A stretch of DNA of 64,000 nt from Methylobacillus gramineus. Its GTDB lineage: Bacteria; Pseudomonadota; Gammaproteobacteria; Burkholderiales; Methylophilaceae. The notes beneath the pieces are model-generated. The model ran no database searches and was not told the DNA's origin. It saw only the letters and a list, made by a program, of their open reading frames with translations. Location of the stretch: positions 620,001 to 684,000 of the forward strand of contig NZ_JAJAVE010000003.1 in assembly GCF_020532675.1 (NCBI RefSeq). Reading direction: 5' to 3'. Shown here piece by piece: positions 9,643 through 19,196 of the stretch. Each line of letters opens with the position of its first letter. The stretch's first letter is position 1. A program made the position numbers and the translations under genes.

Positions 9643-9672
9643 GGAGGACTGATAAAATGAGAATTGTTCTCA
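9643..9672 (+). promoter_or_regulatory. Ribosome site plus Fur-like box over sigma gene start
   Basis: GGAGGA at 9643-9648 is eight bases before the ATG at 9657 and fixes that start. Directly over the start codon lies TGAGAATTGTTCTCA (9658-9672), a 7-1-7 palindrome with one mismatch that matches the Fur operator pattern. Iron-bound Fur there would block the promoter's early transcript. Its position inside the coding start rather than upstream is unusual. Confidence 0.65.
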
Positions 9673-10268
9673 ATAAATGTCTCTCAGCACTTCAGATATT
9701 CATGCGCAAAACCCAGCACAATGTATTGCACACCATATACAGCAGCCAGCATCAATGGCTGCAGGGGTGGTTGCGCAAAAAACTTGGCTGCCCTGACAAT
9801 GCGGCGGATATTGCCCAGGATACCTTTACCCGGATTCTTGGCCAACAAGATACGCGTCCCATCCATGAAATTCAGGAGTCCCGTGCTTACCTGACCACTA
9901 TCGCCAAACGCTTGATGGTGGATTTCTTCCGTCGTGCCGATCTTGAGCGTGCTTACCTCGACGAGCTGGCACAAACCACTGAAGCCTTACAACCCTCGCC
10001 TGAAGCACGGCTGGAAACGCTGCAAATGTTGCAGCAAATGGATAGCCTGTTAGCTGGGCTGAGTCCAAAAGCCAGGGCTGCCTGGCTATATAGTCGTCTT
10101 GATGGCCTCAAGCATGCTGATATTGCCGAGTCGCTGGGGGTATCTGTGCCAAGAGTCAGGCAATACCTTGCCAAGGCTGCACGTCAGGCTTATCTGTTGC
10201 GTTTTGGCTCAATCGACCATATGACGGACGATGTGCTAGCCGTGAGTCCTGTTATATCCCATGAGTAA
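9657..10268 (+). CDS. FecI-family ECF sigma factor
   Basis: Extracytoplasmic-function RNA polymerase sigma factor of the iron-starvation (FecI) group. Region 2 covers about residues 25-90 (LHTIYSSQHQWLQGWLRKKLG, then AADIAQDTFTRIL and YLTTIAKRLMVDFFRR), and region 4 covers about residues 135-190 (LDGLKHADIAESLGVSVPRVRQYLAKAARQ), the DNA-reading helix-turn-helix. The N-terminus is about 15 residues longer than many relatives; an in-frame ATG at 9702 would match better, but only 9657 has a ribosome site. It overlaps the anti-sigma gene by eight bases, and a Fur-like box covers the start. The receptor that should signal to it is a broken gene downstream. Confidence 0.92.
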   Translation: MRIVLNKCLSALQIFMRKTQHNVLHTIYSSQHQWLQGWLRKKLGCPDNAADIAQDTFTRILGQQDTRPIHEIQESRAYLTTIAKRLMVDFFRRADLERAYLDELAQTTEALQPSPEARLETLQMLQQMDSLLAGLSPKARAAWLYSRLDGLKHADIAESLGVSVPRVRQYLAKAARQAYLLRFGSIDHMTDDVLAVSPVISHE

Positions 10269-11283
10269 TGAACATTTGCCTGTGTCCCAGCGCGTGCTGG
10301 ATCAGGCCATAGATTGGCAGTTACGCATGAGCTCCGGCGAAAGTACAGAGCGAGACACAATAGCGCTTGAGTTCTGGCTTTCTGCACATTCAGATCATGC
10401 GCGTGCCTGGCGCCAACTGGGCGCGCTGGATGCTGAGCTTGCTCCGGCAAGATCCTCCACCTTGCGCTCTATCTTGACCAAGCCGCTGAAAGCACGTCGT
10501 ATCAAGCGGGTTGCCACGACATTGGCTACTGTGCTGGCAATGATGTGCAGCCTGACATTGTTCAACCAGTATCAGCCGCTGGGTGGCTTGCTGGCGGATT
10601 ATCATACGACGACTGGTGAACGCCAGTTGATTGTGTTACCTGATAATACGGTGATACGTCTCAATACCCGTAGCGCGATTGATATTGCTTATGATGAGAC
10701 TCAGCGTGCTGTTATCTTGCGTGAAGGCGAAATTGAAGTGGAAACCGGCCATAACGAGACCGAGTCCAGGCCTTTTGTGATATTGAACGCAGCGGGTAGT
10801 ATGCGCGCGCTAGGCACTCGGTTTAGTGTACGTACGCTGGACGATGGCAGCGCCTTGCTGAGCGTCAGCGAATCAGCCGTGATTGCGAGGCCAGCCAGCT
10901 GCCAGCCACAGACGGTTGCTGAGTGTGATCCTCAGCAACTGGTGGAAGAAGGGCAATCCATTATCCTGCATGGGGATGCGTTATCCCCGATCCTGAACAG
11001 TCCTGCTTATCTGGATGCCTGGAAAGATGGCATGCTGGTGGTGGAAAATGCGGCCCTGGAAGATGTGGCTGCCGAGTTGTCACGCTATCGTTTTGGACGT
11101 ATCAAGGTAGATCCTGAAGTGGCTCAATTACGGATTACTGGTACATTCTCGGTGGATGATACTGATTTTGCGATTGCTGCCTTGGCGGCGGCTTTGCCAG
11201 TCCGCCTGACCAAACTAGGCGGTTTCTGGGTGAGTTTTGACCCACCCAAAGAAATAGGCTTTGTCCAGACTCGCGCCAAATAA
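10261..11283 (+). CDS. FecR-family transmembrane anti-sigma factor
   Basis: Inner-membrane regulator that holds and activates its FecI-type sigma factor in response to a TonB-dependent receptor. The cytoplasmic N-terminus (residues 1-80) has the DUF4880-type pattern with EFWLSAHSDHARAWRQLGAL; a membrane helix lies at about residues 83-103; the periplasmic FecR domain follows (IVLPDNTVIRLNTRSAIDI, then FSVRTLDDGSALLSVSESAV); the C-terminus ends with an STN-like part, AALEDVAAELSRYRFGRIKV. Coupled to the sigma gene by an eight-base overlap. All domains look intact. Confidence 0.93.
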   Translation: MSNEHLPVSQRVLDQAIDWQLRMSSGESTERDTIALEFWLSAHSDHARAWRQLGALDAELAPARSSTLRSILTKPLKARRIKRVATTLATVLAMMCSLTLFNQYQPLGGLLADYHTTTGERQLIVLPDNTVIRLNTRSAIDIAYDETQRAVILREGEIEVETGHNETESRPFVILNAAGSMRALGTRFSVRTLDDGSALLSVSESAVIARPASCQPQTVAECDPQQLVEEGQSIILHGDALSPILNSPAYLDAWKDGMLVVENAALEDVAAELSRYRFGRIKVDPEVAQLRITGTFSVDDTDFAIAALAAALPVRLTKLGGFWVSFDPPKEIGFVQTRAK

Positions 11284-11386
11284 TCTAAACAAGAATTTTT
11301 TTTCATTCCCCTCTATCACTTTCCTTATCTCGTTCGGCAAACAGGGGAAAGCGTTTGCTTTTCCATTATTGATAAGGGGATTCACT

Positions 11387-11673
11387 TTGTTTGCTGTTCG
11401 TCCAGACTCTAATGCTCACTATTGTGCTCAATTAGCACCGATGCTCCCCATCCTGTTGGCCGTCATGCTCGCAAGCTCAATGGTTGGCGCTACTGTGCAT
11501 TCCGCGATGGCGGCTGACGCCATAGAAAAAATGACATGCGTCACTATGATTTGCCAGCAAGTTCGCTTGCCGCTGGGGACCACAGATATAGGTAGTTTCA
11601 GTTTGAAGGTGGCCACTATGGTGAGCCGAGTAGCCTGATGTTGACGCTACGTTATACACCGCGCCTTAAGTAG
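11387..11673 (+). pseudogene. Remnant of a TonB-dependent siderophore receptor gene
   Basis: Three receptor pieces survive in about 290 bases where a gene of 2.3-2.5 kb would be expected. First, after the ribosome site AAGGGGA (11374-11380) a TTG at 11387 opens a signal peptide-like stretch (PILLAVMLASSMVGATVHSAM) in frame 2. Second, in frame 1, from 11536, MRHYDLPASSLAAG resembles the start of the signalling STN domain. Third, after a TAG at 11593, the same frame reads FQFEGGHYGEPSSLMLTLRY and TPRLK then stop, a typical receptor C-terminal beta strand ending at 11673. So the gene has a frameshift, a stop and an internal deletion of about 2 kb. It sits where the receptor of a FecI/FecR pair normally lies. 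Confidence 0.75.
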
Positions 11674-11680
11674 ACGAAGA

Positions 11681-11706
11681 AAAGCCCCGCAATGCGGGGC
11701 TTTTTA
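11681..11706 (+). terminator. Bidirectional rho-independent terminator
   Basis: AGCCCCGC (11683-11690), loop AAT, GCGGGGCT (11694-11701), followed by TTTT on the plus strand and by a T-rich run on the minus strand. It closes the FecI/FecR/receptor unit and, on the other strand, the argB-HAD-slmA unit. Confidence 0.88.
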
Positions 11707-11737
11707 TTGCTTTAGCCAGCTTGGCTGGGGCAGGGTG

Positions 11738-12316
11738 CTATTCCTCTAGACCATATAGCAACGTCAGTTGCTGCTGCACAAACTCCATGGGCTTGCGTTT
11801 ATATCCGCTCTTGGCAAACTGGTGCCAGCGACCAATCACGAAGCACAATAGCAGGTTGGCTTGAGATTCAGGATCAAGCTTGCGGCCAGTTTGAGTCTCG
11901 GCAATGCGCAGGCTTTGCTTGAGTGTCGACTCAATACGGTCGAATAGTTGGTTGATCCGGGTTTGCAGGCTCTCATCTTCATTGACTAAGGCATCGCCGA
12001 TCAATACGCGGGTCATACCATGGTTTTTTTCCGCAAAGAGCAACAGGATGGTGACAATACGGCGTGCTTGGCGCAGGCCTTCGGTTTCTTCGGTGGTGAT
12101 CTTGTTGATCAGGCCAAACAGCGTTTGCTCGATGAATTCGATCAGGCCATCAAACATTCTGGCTTTGCTGGGAAAGTGGCGGTAAAGCGCCGCTTCGCTG
12201 ACTTCAAGTCTGGCGGCCAAGGATGCCGTGGTAATTTTCTCACGCTTGGGCGACTCCAGCATTTTTGCTAGTGTCTCCAGTATTTGCTGCTTGCGTTCTC
12301 CGGGTTTAAGCGCCAT
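11738..12316 (-). CDS. slmA: Nucleoid occlusion factor SlmA (TetR family)
   Basis: DNA-binding protein that blocks FtsZ ring assembly over the chromosome. The 192-residue product starts MALKPGERKQQILETLAKML, with a TetR helix-turn-helix at about residues 28-50 (ITTASLAARLEVSEAALYRHFPSK), and its C-terminal half has the SlmA-specific RWHQFAKSGYKRKP segment. It is the third gene of argB-HAD-slmA, ten bases after the HAD gene. A general TetR regulator is the alternative, but the full-length match in style and the context favour SlmA. Confidence 0.9.
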   Translation of the reverse strand: MALKPGERKQQILETLAKMLESPKREKITTASLAARLEVSEAALYRHFPSKARMFDGLIEFIEQTLFGLINKITTEETEGLRQARRIVTILLLFAEKNHGMTRVLIGDALVNEDESLQTRINQLFDRIESTLKQSLRIAETQTGRKLDPESQANLLLCFVIGRWHQFAKSGYKRKPMEFVQQQLTLLYGLEE

Positions 12317-12325
12317 GGGTTTACC

Positions 12326-13012
12326 TCACTCTCTGGGCGAAATGCTGCTAGGGCATTTTGCGTTGTTATATGTTTTGTAAATCTGTGTTGTTGGCAAATC
12401 CAGAATGGTGGAAATGCGTGCATCGACATAACTTGGCTTGTGCAGACGCTTGGAGACATGGATGGTTTTCATGCCCAGTCGCTTGGCGGTCATCAAGGCG
12501 GGCAGGCTGTCTTCCAATAGTATGCAGTTGCCTGTGTTCACCTTGAGCGCTCCCAATAAATGCTGGAAGCCGCGCATTGCAGGTTTTGGATGAAAGCCTG
12601 AGGATTCCACACTGAATACCTGCTCAAACAAGTCGTCGATAGCGAGTAATTTTAGCACTCTTTTTGCATAACTCATCGGCCCGTTAGTGAATACTACCTT
12701 ACGGCCAGAGAGTTGCTGGAGCGTGTGTCGCAGTCTTTTTGTGGTTATAACCATGGCAGGCAACTGTTCCAGCTGGTGGGTCTGCTGCAGGAAATGGCGG
12801 GGTGAAATACGGTGGTGGCGCATAAGGCCTTTGAGCGTGGCTCCGTAGGTGTGCCAGTAATGCTCGCGCAACGCGCAGGCAGCATGTTCCTCTAGGGCGA
12901 GCTCGGTCATGATGTATCGGGTCATCTCCACATGCAGATGCGGGAATATGGCCGCATCTGCATTGTGCAAGGTATTGTCCAGATCAAAAATCCAAACGTT
13001 AGCGCTCATCAC
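12326..13012 (-). CDS. HAD hydrolase, pyrimidine 5'-nucleotidase type
   Basis: Haloacid dehalogenase-superfamily phosphatase of the Pyr-5-nucleotidase group. The nucleophile motif is WIFDLDNTLHNAD at about residues 7-19; the second motif is VVFTNGPMSYA near residue 100; the third and fourth are covered by KPAMRGFQHLL and CILLEDSLPALMTAKRLGM. It lies between argB and slmA in a tight minus-strand operon; this order recurs in betaproteobacteria. Substrate is inferred to be a nucleoside monophosphate or similar small phosphoester; it has not been shown here. Confidence 0.88.
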   Translation of the reverse strand: MMSANVWIFDLDNTLHNADAAIFPHLHVEMTRYIMTELALEEHAACALREHYWHTYGATLKGLMRHHRISPRHFLQQTHQLEQLPAMVITTKRLRHTLQQLSGRKVVFTNGPMSYAKRVLKLLAIDDLFEQVFSVESSGFHPKPAMRGFQHLLGALKVNTGNCILLEDSLPALMTAKRLGMKTIHVSKRLHKPSYVDARISTILDLPTTQIYKTYNNAKCPSSISPRE

Positions 13013-13029
13013 ATTGTGTTAATGCGTGC

Positions 13030-13953
<924 letters not shown>

Positions 13954-14089
13954 TTAACCTGATTGATATGAAAATCGTGTGTCAGCGTGACAAACTCGCT
14001 GTTAAAGCCTGGGTCTGGCAGGTAGACTGCATTGATCTTTAGATGAATTCTAGCAGCGTCACCCCACTTGATTGCTTAAAGGATGCGGC

Positions 14090-15763
14090 ATGCCCAGTGA
14101 TATAGAGATTGCCCAGCAGGCTCAGATGAGGAGGATTACGGAGATTGCGCTTCAACTAGGGTTGAAGGAAGACTCGGTCGAGAATTATGGGCTATATAAG
14201 GCCAAGATAGATCTCGCTGCTAATCCCGAATTACAGGCCAGGCCGGACGGCAAGTTGATTTTAGTGACCGCGATCAGTCCCAGCCCGCCAGGGGAAGGCA
14301 AGACTACTACTACCGTGGGCTTGGGAGATGCACTAAACAAGATTGGCAGGCGCGCTATGATCTGTTTGCGTGAGCCATCAATGGGCCCTGTGTTTGGCAT
14401 GAAGGGAGGTGCCGCTGGTGGGGGGTATGCCCAAGTGGTACCGATGGAAGATATCAACCTACATTTCACCGGTGATTTTGCTGCGATAGCGCTTGCCCAT
14501 AACTTGCTGGCCGCGATGATAGACAATCATATTCATCATGGAAATGCCCTGGGCATAGACCCGCGGCAGGTTAGCTGGAAGCGCGTTGTAGACATGAATG
14601 ACCGGGCACTACGCCAAGTCGTGGTGGGCCTGGGTGGCAAGGTCAATGGCCAGCCGCGCGAAGAGGGGTTTGATATCGTGGTTGCTTCCGAGGTGATGGC
14701 GGTATTCTGTCTTGCCACTTCGCTGAAGGATTTGCGCTCCAGACTGGGTAATATCGTGATTGGCTATCGCCAAGATGGTGTTGCCATCACCGCGCGTGAT
14801 TTGCAGGCACATGGCGCCATGACAGTGTTGTTGAAAGACGCCATCAAGCCTAATTTAGTGCAAACCCTGGAACATACTCCCGCATTTGTCCATGGCGGTC
14901 CTTTCGCCAATATTGCCCATGGCTGCAACTCAGTGATAGCCACCAGCGCGGCACTCAAGTTGGCCGATTATGTGGTCACTGAGGCTGGTTTTGGTGCTGA
15001 CCTGGGCGCAGAAAAATTTATTGATATCAAATGCAGAAAATCCGGCTTGAGACCCGATGTCTGTGTGGTGGTAGCGACCATGCGTGCACTCAAGTATCAC
15101 GGCGGGGTGGATGTTTCCGCACTTGATCAGGAAAACCTGCAAGCGCTGCAGGCTGGGTTAGCCAACCTGGAAAAGCATGTGGACAATGTGACCCGGCATT
15201 ATGGCCTGTCCTGTGTGGTGGCCATTAATCGGTTTGATCACGATACGGATGCCGAGATCGGCTTGGTCCAATCCCATATGCAGAAACTCGGTGTGAATGT
15301 GGTGTTGGCGGAGCATTGGGCCAACGGGGGCGAAGGGGCTGTGTCTCTTGCTAATGAGGTGGTGAGGTTGGCAGCGGGGCAAAATATCACGATGCGTTAT
15401 GTATATGAGGACGCGGATGATCTTTGGGAAAAACTGCGTAAAGTAGCGACCCATATCTATGGAGCCACTGATGTATATGCCCCGCGTCGTGTCCGCTCCA
15501 TCATCGATAAGTTGCAGGCCGATGGCTATGGTCATTATCCAATCTGCATTGCAAAAACCCAGTATTCATTCTCTACAGATGCGGCACAACGCGGTTTGCC
15601 GCATGAGCATGTGGTGACGGTGAGGGCGGTGCGGTTATGTGCAGGGGCTGAGTTTGTGGTGATGATTTGTGATGACATCATGACAATGCCAGGATTGCCC
15701 AAAGAGCCTTGTGCAATGCGTATTGATATCGACGATGATGGGCGGGTAGTGGGATTGTATTAA
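14090..15763 (+). CDS. fhs: Formate--tetrahydrofolate ligase
   Basis: ATP-dependent enzyme joining formate to tetrahydrofolate, giving 10-formyl-THF for purine, formyl-Met and one-carbon metabolism. Motifs: the ATP-binding [19 protein letters not shown] (about residues 63-81), [20 protein letters not shown] and the C-terminal [11 protein letters not shown] set the start at ATG 14090, preceded by AAAGGA seven bases upstream, giving 557 residues; a TTG at 14072 is open but has no ribosome site. It stands alone, divergent from argB. In a methylotroph it links formate from formaldehyde oxidation back to assimilation. Confidence 0.97.
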   Translation: MPSDIEIAQQAQMRRITEIALQLGLKEDSVENYGLYKAKIDLAANPELQARPDGKLILVTAISPSPPGEGKTTTTVGLGDALNKIGRRAMICLREPSMGPVFGMKGGAAGGGYAQVVPMEDINLHFTGDFAAIALAHNLLAAMIDNHIHHGNALGIDPRQVSWKRVVDMNDRALRQVVVGLGGKVNGQPREEGFDIVVASEVMAVFCLATSLKDLRSRLGNIVIGYRQDGVAITARDLQAHGAMTVLLKDAIKPNLVQTLEHTPAFVHGGPFANIAHGCNSVIATSAALKLADYVVTEAGFGADLGAEKFIDIKCRKSGLRPDVCVVVATMRALKYHGGVDVSALDQENLQALQAGLANLEKHVDNVTRHYGLSCVVAINRFDHDTDAEIGLVQSHMQKLGVNVVLAEHWANGGEGAVSLANEVVRLAAGQNITMRYVYEDADDLWEKLRKVATHIYGATDVYAPRRVRSIIDKLQADGYGHYPICIAKTQYSFSTDAAQRGLPHEHVVTVRAVRLCAGAEFVVMICDDIMTMPGLPKEPCAMRIDIDDDGRVVGLY

Positions 15764-15779
15764 TGCATGAAAAGCAAAA

Positions 15780-15816
15780 GCGGCAATCTCCCCGTTAATA
15801 CTGGGGAGATTGCCGC
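15780..15816 (-). terminator. Stem-loop between fhs and PEP-CTERM gene
   Basis: A perfect 14-base stem (15780-15793 with 15803-15816, GC-rich) and nine-base loop. On the minus strand it is followed by TTTTGCTTTT, so it should terminate the PEP-CTERM transcript; it may also stop fhs transcripts, although no U-run follows on the plus strand. Confidence 0.75.
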
Positions 15817-15842
15817 ACCGGGGTAAAACGTTGTTATTTCAA

Positions 15843-16598
15843 TTAGGCTTGTGTATTTTTCTTGCGACGTGCCATAAATCCGACTAGGGCCAGACCACCC
15901 AGCAATAATGCGTACTCAGAAGGTTCTGGTACGGCTGCAATCTGGTCAACCTGGAATGCTACAACGCTGCTGTGCAGGTGTACCAGGAAGGAAATTTCGT
16001 AAGAGGTGATCGGGTCACTGATACCACTGAAATCCCAAGTAAAGTAACCAACAGCGCCTTCAGCAACTGGGTTTGCAGGGTCGTAAAAAGGTGAGTCTTC
16101 ATTGACCGGTGCATCCGACAGGCTGAAGCTGCTTGCTGCCAGAAGTTGAGTACCGCCGTTATAGCTCAGGTATACATCGGAAATCGCTGCAGCAAGGCCA
16201 CCCTGGCCACCTAGCGACTGATTGCCACCAGGGAATACTTCACTCTGGAACACAATTGAACCGAGGTTTGGAAGTAGCGTAGCATCAGAAATGCTGAATG
16301 TTGAGTAGGGTGTACCCGACCATTGATATAAACCGAGAGAAGCGGGATATGCATTGCCATAAGTACGCTTAAATTCAGCATCGCCAGCAGGTACATTGCT
16401 GTTGATGCCATCCACAATGGCTGCAATGCCGGTTGTGCCAGCACCTAAGCGGCTGGCCGTCAGTTGATTGAACCCATCAGTCGTCAGAGAGCCTGTGACA
16501 TCAGAAAAGTATTGGCTAGTTGGAGTTGCCGCTTGAGAGAGTGATGTGGCTACCAGCATGGTTAAAGCAAGAATGCTTTGGGAGTATGCAATGTTCAT
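15843..16598 (-). CDS. PEP-CTERM sorting domain exported protein
   Basis: Secreted protein with N-terminal signal peptide (ILALTMLVATSLSQAA, cleavage near residue 23), an acidic, Gly/Ser/Thr-rich middle of unknown fold, and a C-terminal PEP-CTERM signal: VPEPSEYALLLGGLALVG followed by FMARRKK. That signal is recognised by an exosortase and is typical of Gram-negative bacteria that make exopolysaccharide. No exosortase gene is in this window. A GAAGGGGA ribosome site precedes the ATG. Function beyond sorting is unknown. The 5' intergenic region to the next gene is strikingly AT-rich. Confidence 0.9.
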   Translation of the reverse strand: MNIAYSQSILALTMLVATSLSQAATPTSQYFSDVTGSLTTDGFNQLTASRLGAGTTGIAAIVDGINSNVPAGDAEFKRTYGNAYPASLGLYQWSGTPYSTFSISDATLLPNLGSIVFQSEVFPGGNQSLGGQGGLAAAISDVYLSYNGGTQLLAASSFSLSDAPVNEDSPFYDPANPVAEGAVGYFTWDFSGISDPITSYEISFLVHLHSSVVAFQVDQIAAVPEPSEYALLLGGLALVGFMARRKKNTQA

Positions 16599-16767
16599 TT
16601 ATTTCCCCTTCAAGAACTATTATGGTCGGATGCCTAACACTATGAGCGTGATTGGCAAAGCAATTTAATGAATAAAAACTATTATTATTTATATTCATCT
16701 ATTGATAGTAATAATTATCATTTAAAAGGTCAACATTATTTTTGAGGGGTGGATATCTGCGGGTATG

Positions 16768-18342
16768 TTAGATGCGCTTGCTGAATACCTTGGAGCGGCG
16801 TTGCAGGTTGTAGAATTTCTGTTTTTCGCCTGGTAGTTTTTCAACATCAGTTTCTGTGAAGCCGCGTTCAAGAAACCAGTGTTCGGTACGGGTAGTCAGG
16901 ACAAAGACCGATTGCAGGCCAAGTTCGCTAGCCTGTTCTTCGCAGTAGCTGAGCAGGCGGTCGCCACGTCCACCACGGCGGAATGAAGCATGAATCGCCA
17001 TGCAGGCCAGCTCGGCGGTTTTTTCGGCAGGGAATGGGTAGAGTGCTGCACAGCCTATGATTTTGCCATCGTGTTCCATGACGTGGAATCGATCAATTTC
17101 CATTTCCAAGCGTTCGCGCCCACGTCTTACCAGTATGCCTTCGTTTTCCAGTGGTTCTATAAGCTGCAATATGCCACCGACATCGCCAATGTCTGCCTTG
17201 CGCATGGCTTCCAGGGAGGCTTCGGTGACCATGGTGCCTATACCATCATGCGTGAAGAGTTCTTGCAGGATGGCACCATCGGTATGGCGGCTGATCAGGT
17301 GTGTGCGGGCAACCCCTTGATCGCATGCCCTGACAGCGGCCGGCAAATAATACAGTTCATCTTCGGTAATGTTCTGGCCGCCGTTTACTTCTGTATGGCG
17401 CAAAAGATTTTTGGCTTTATCCGCGGTCATTTCCCGCAGCAATTCACCACGGATGTTATGCACACCTGAAGAGTCCATCAGGAAGATCAGTTTGTCGGCA
17501 TCCAGCGCGATCGCGGCGCTGGTGGCAACATCTTCCAGTGTCAGGTTGAATACTTCGCCGGTTGGCGAGTAGCCCAGTGGTGAAAGGAGCACCAGTTCTC
17601 CATCGTCCAGCCGCTTCTGGATGCCGATGGCATCGACTTTGCGCACCTCTCCGGTATGTTGCAGGTCTACACCTTCTATCACCCCCAGTGGTTTTGCCGT
17701 GACAAAATTCCCGCTTGCGACCCGGATATCAGCGCCCGCCATCGGCGAATTGATGAGCCCCATGGAAAGAAGGGACTCGATTTCGACGCGCACTGAGCCA
17801 TTGGCTTCCTTGACGGCTTCCATGGCTTCGTCATCTGTGACGCGCAAACCATTCACCAGGCGGGTCTTCAGCTTGGCGCGTTTGAGCCGGGTTTCAATTT
17901 GAGGGCGAGAGCCATGCACCAATACCAGCCTGACTTCCAGGCTGGCAAGCAGATTGAGGTCGTGGGATAGCGTCACAAACTGTCCATCGTCTACGACCTC
18001 CCCACCAAAGGCGATCACAAAGGTTCGTCCGCCAAAGGCATGTATATAGGGAGCAGCCGAGCGAAACCAGCGGACAAATTCCTGAGGTTGATGCAGGTTG
18101 AGTCGCGACGTGGAGGTGGATTTGCCGGTTTCTCTTTCGCTTTGGGCATAAAGAAACGCAGCAGTGCAGTCCAGGGCAGTGCATAGCTTGTGCAGCATGG
18201 CTTCTGACACCCCTTGCGAGCCGCGTTCTATACGGGAGAGATTGCCGCTGTTTGCGTCCACCTTGCGCGCCAACTCTTGCAAGGTCATATTGAGGGCTTT
18301 ACGGCGCTTGCGCAGGGCATTGCCTAGGGACATGGCAGGCAT
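16768..18342 (-). CDS. argA: HTH-domain fused N-acetylglutamate synthase (ArgA type)
   Basis: First enzyme of arginine synthesis: acetyl-CoA plus glutamate to N-acetylglutamate. The C-terminal 440 residues are a standard ArgA: an amino acid kinase-like domain from about residue 87 (EFVRWFRSAAPYIHAFGGRT, then RLVLVHGSRPQIE) and a GNAT acetyltransferase domain from about residue 385 with the acetyl-CoA loop ASFRRGGRGDRLLSYCEE. In front, residues 5-62 form an XRE/Cro helix-turn-helix: LRKRRKALNMTLQELARKVD then ANSGNLSRIERGSQGVSEAM. All in one uninterrupted frame, so the gene encodes a fusion of about 524 residues against about 440 for normal ArgA. The HTH suggests DNA binding, perhaps arginine-responsive autoregulation; this is inference. 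Confidence 0.9.
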   Translation of the reverse strand: MPAMSLGNALRKRRKALNMTLQELARKVDANSGNLSRIERGSQGVSEAMLHKLCTALDCTAAFLYAQSERETGKSTSTSRLNLHQPQEFVRWFRSAAPYIHAFGGRTFVIAFGGEVVDDGQFVTLSHDLNLLASLEVRLVLVHGSRPQIETRLKRAKLKTRLVNGLRVTDDEAMEAVKEANGSVRVEIESLLSMGLINSPMAGADIRVASGNFVTAKPLGVIEGVDLQHTGEVRKVDAIGIQKRLDDGELVLLSPLGYSPTGEVFNLTLEDVATSAAIALDADKLIFLMDSSGVHNIRGELLREMTADKAKNLLRHTEVNGGQNITEDELYYLPAAVRACDQGVARTHLISRHTDGAILQELFTHDGIGTMVTEASLEAMRKADIGDVGGILQLIEPLENEGILVRRGRERLEMEIDRFHVMEHDGKIIGCAALYPFPAEKTAELACMAIHASFRRGGRGDRLLSYCEEQASELGLQSVFVLTTRTEHWFLERGFTETDVEKLPGEKQKFYNLQRRSKVFSKRI

Positions 18343-18415
18343 CCAAAGAAGTGGTTGGGAAACTGCGTTTAAAGCATATTTTTATACAAAATTACTTTTA
18401 ATGCAATTGTTCTGC

Positions 18416-19153
18416 TTAAACAGTAAAGTCGCCCCATAATATTTGCATGGCAGCAATCGCGGCAAGTGCCGCCGTTTCGGTGCGGAGAATGCGTTTGCCC
18501 ATGCGCACCGGGATAAATCCATGGGTGGCACCCAACGAGATTTCCTCAGTGGTGAAGCCGCCTTCTGCACCAATCAAAAAACAAATGTCGCCGGTCGGTG
18601 GTGCTAAGTCTGCCAGTGTTTTTTCAGCGCCCGGGGCTAAGGTAATGAAGGTGGTGGCTTGAGGTTTCTGCGCCAGCCATTCGGGTAAGGAGAGTGGCAT
18701 GGCTACTTGAGGCACAGTCGCTCGACCAGATTGTTCGCAAGCTGAAATGACCACATTCTGCCAGTGCTCGCGCCGTTTTTCTGCACGCTCACCGGTGAGT
18801 TTGACCACGCTGCGGCGGCTCGCAATCGGTTGAATTGCGCTGACGCCCATTTCAACCGTTTTTTGGATGGTGAAATCCATGCGGTCGCCAGATGAAATGG
18901 CTTGCGCCAGTGTGATACGTAAGGGGGATTCTGTATCGGCTGGCGCAATCGAGCGAACAACCGCGCTGACGCTGGATTTGCGGACATCGGTTAATTCACA
19001 GGTGTAATTGTGGCCATCCCCATTGAATAAAATGGCCATGTCACCTGTTTGCATGCGTAATGCGCGACTTGCATGCGCAGCTGCGCTCTCAGGCAAGTTG
19101 ATGTGTGCTCCTGAAGAAAGCGAATCAGGGCAGTAGAAGCGTGGAGTGCTCAT
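18416..19153 (-). CDS. rsmE: 16S rRNA (uracil(1498)-N(3))-methyltransferase
   Basis: SPOUT-family methyltransferase acting on helix 44 of 16S rRNA. The 245-residue protein starts MSTPRFYCPDSLSSGAHINL with an N-terminal PUA-like domain; the C-terminal knotted SAM-binding part shows FLIGAEGGFTTEEI and LGKRILRTETAALAAIAAMQ-like sequence (MGKRILRTETAALAA). It lies upstream of the HTH-argA gene on the same strand with a 73-base gap, and is divergent from the redoxin gene. Confidence 0.95.
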   Translation of the reverse strand: MSTPRFYCPDSLSSGAHINLPESAAAHASRALRMQTGDMAILFNGDGHNYTCELTDVRKSSVSAVVRSIAPADTESPLRITLAQAISSGDRMDFTIQKTVEMGVSAIQPIASRRSVVKLTGERAEKRREHWQNVVISACEQSGRATVPQVAMPLSLPEWLAQKPQATTFITLAPGAEKTLADLAPPTGDICFLIGAEGGFTTEEISLGATHGFIPVRMGKRILRTETAALAAIAAMQILWGDFTV

Positions 19154-19196
19154 GAGTGTGCGGTGTTACTATTGATATGAATATGGATTTTAATTG

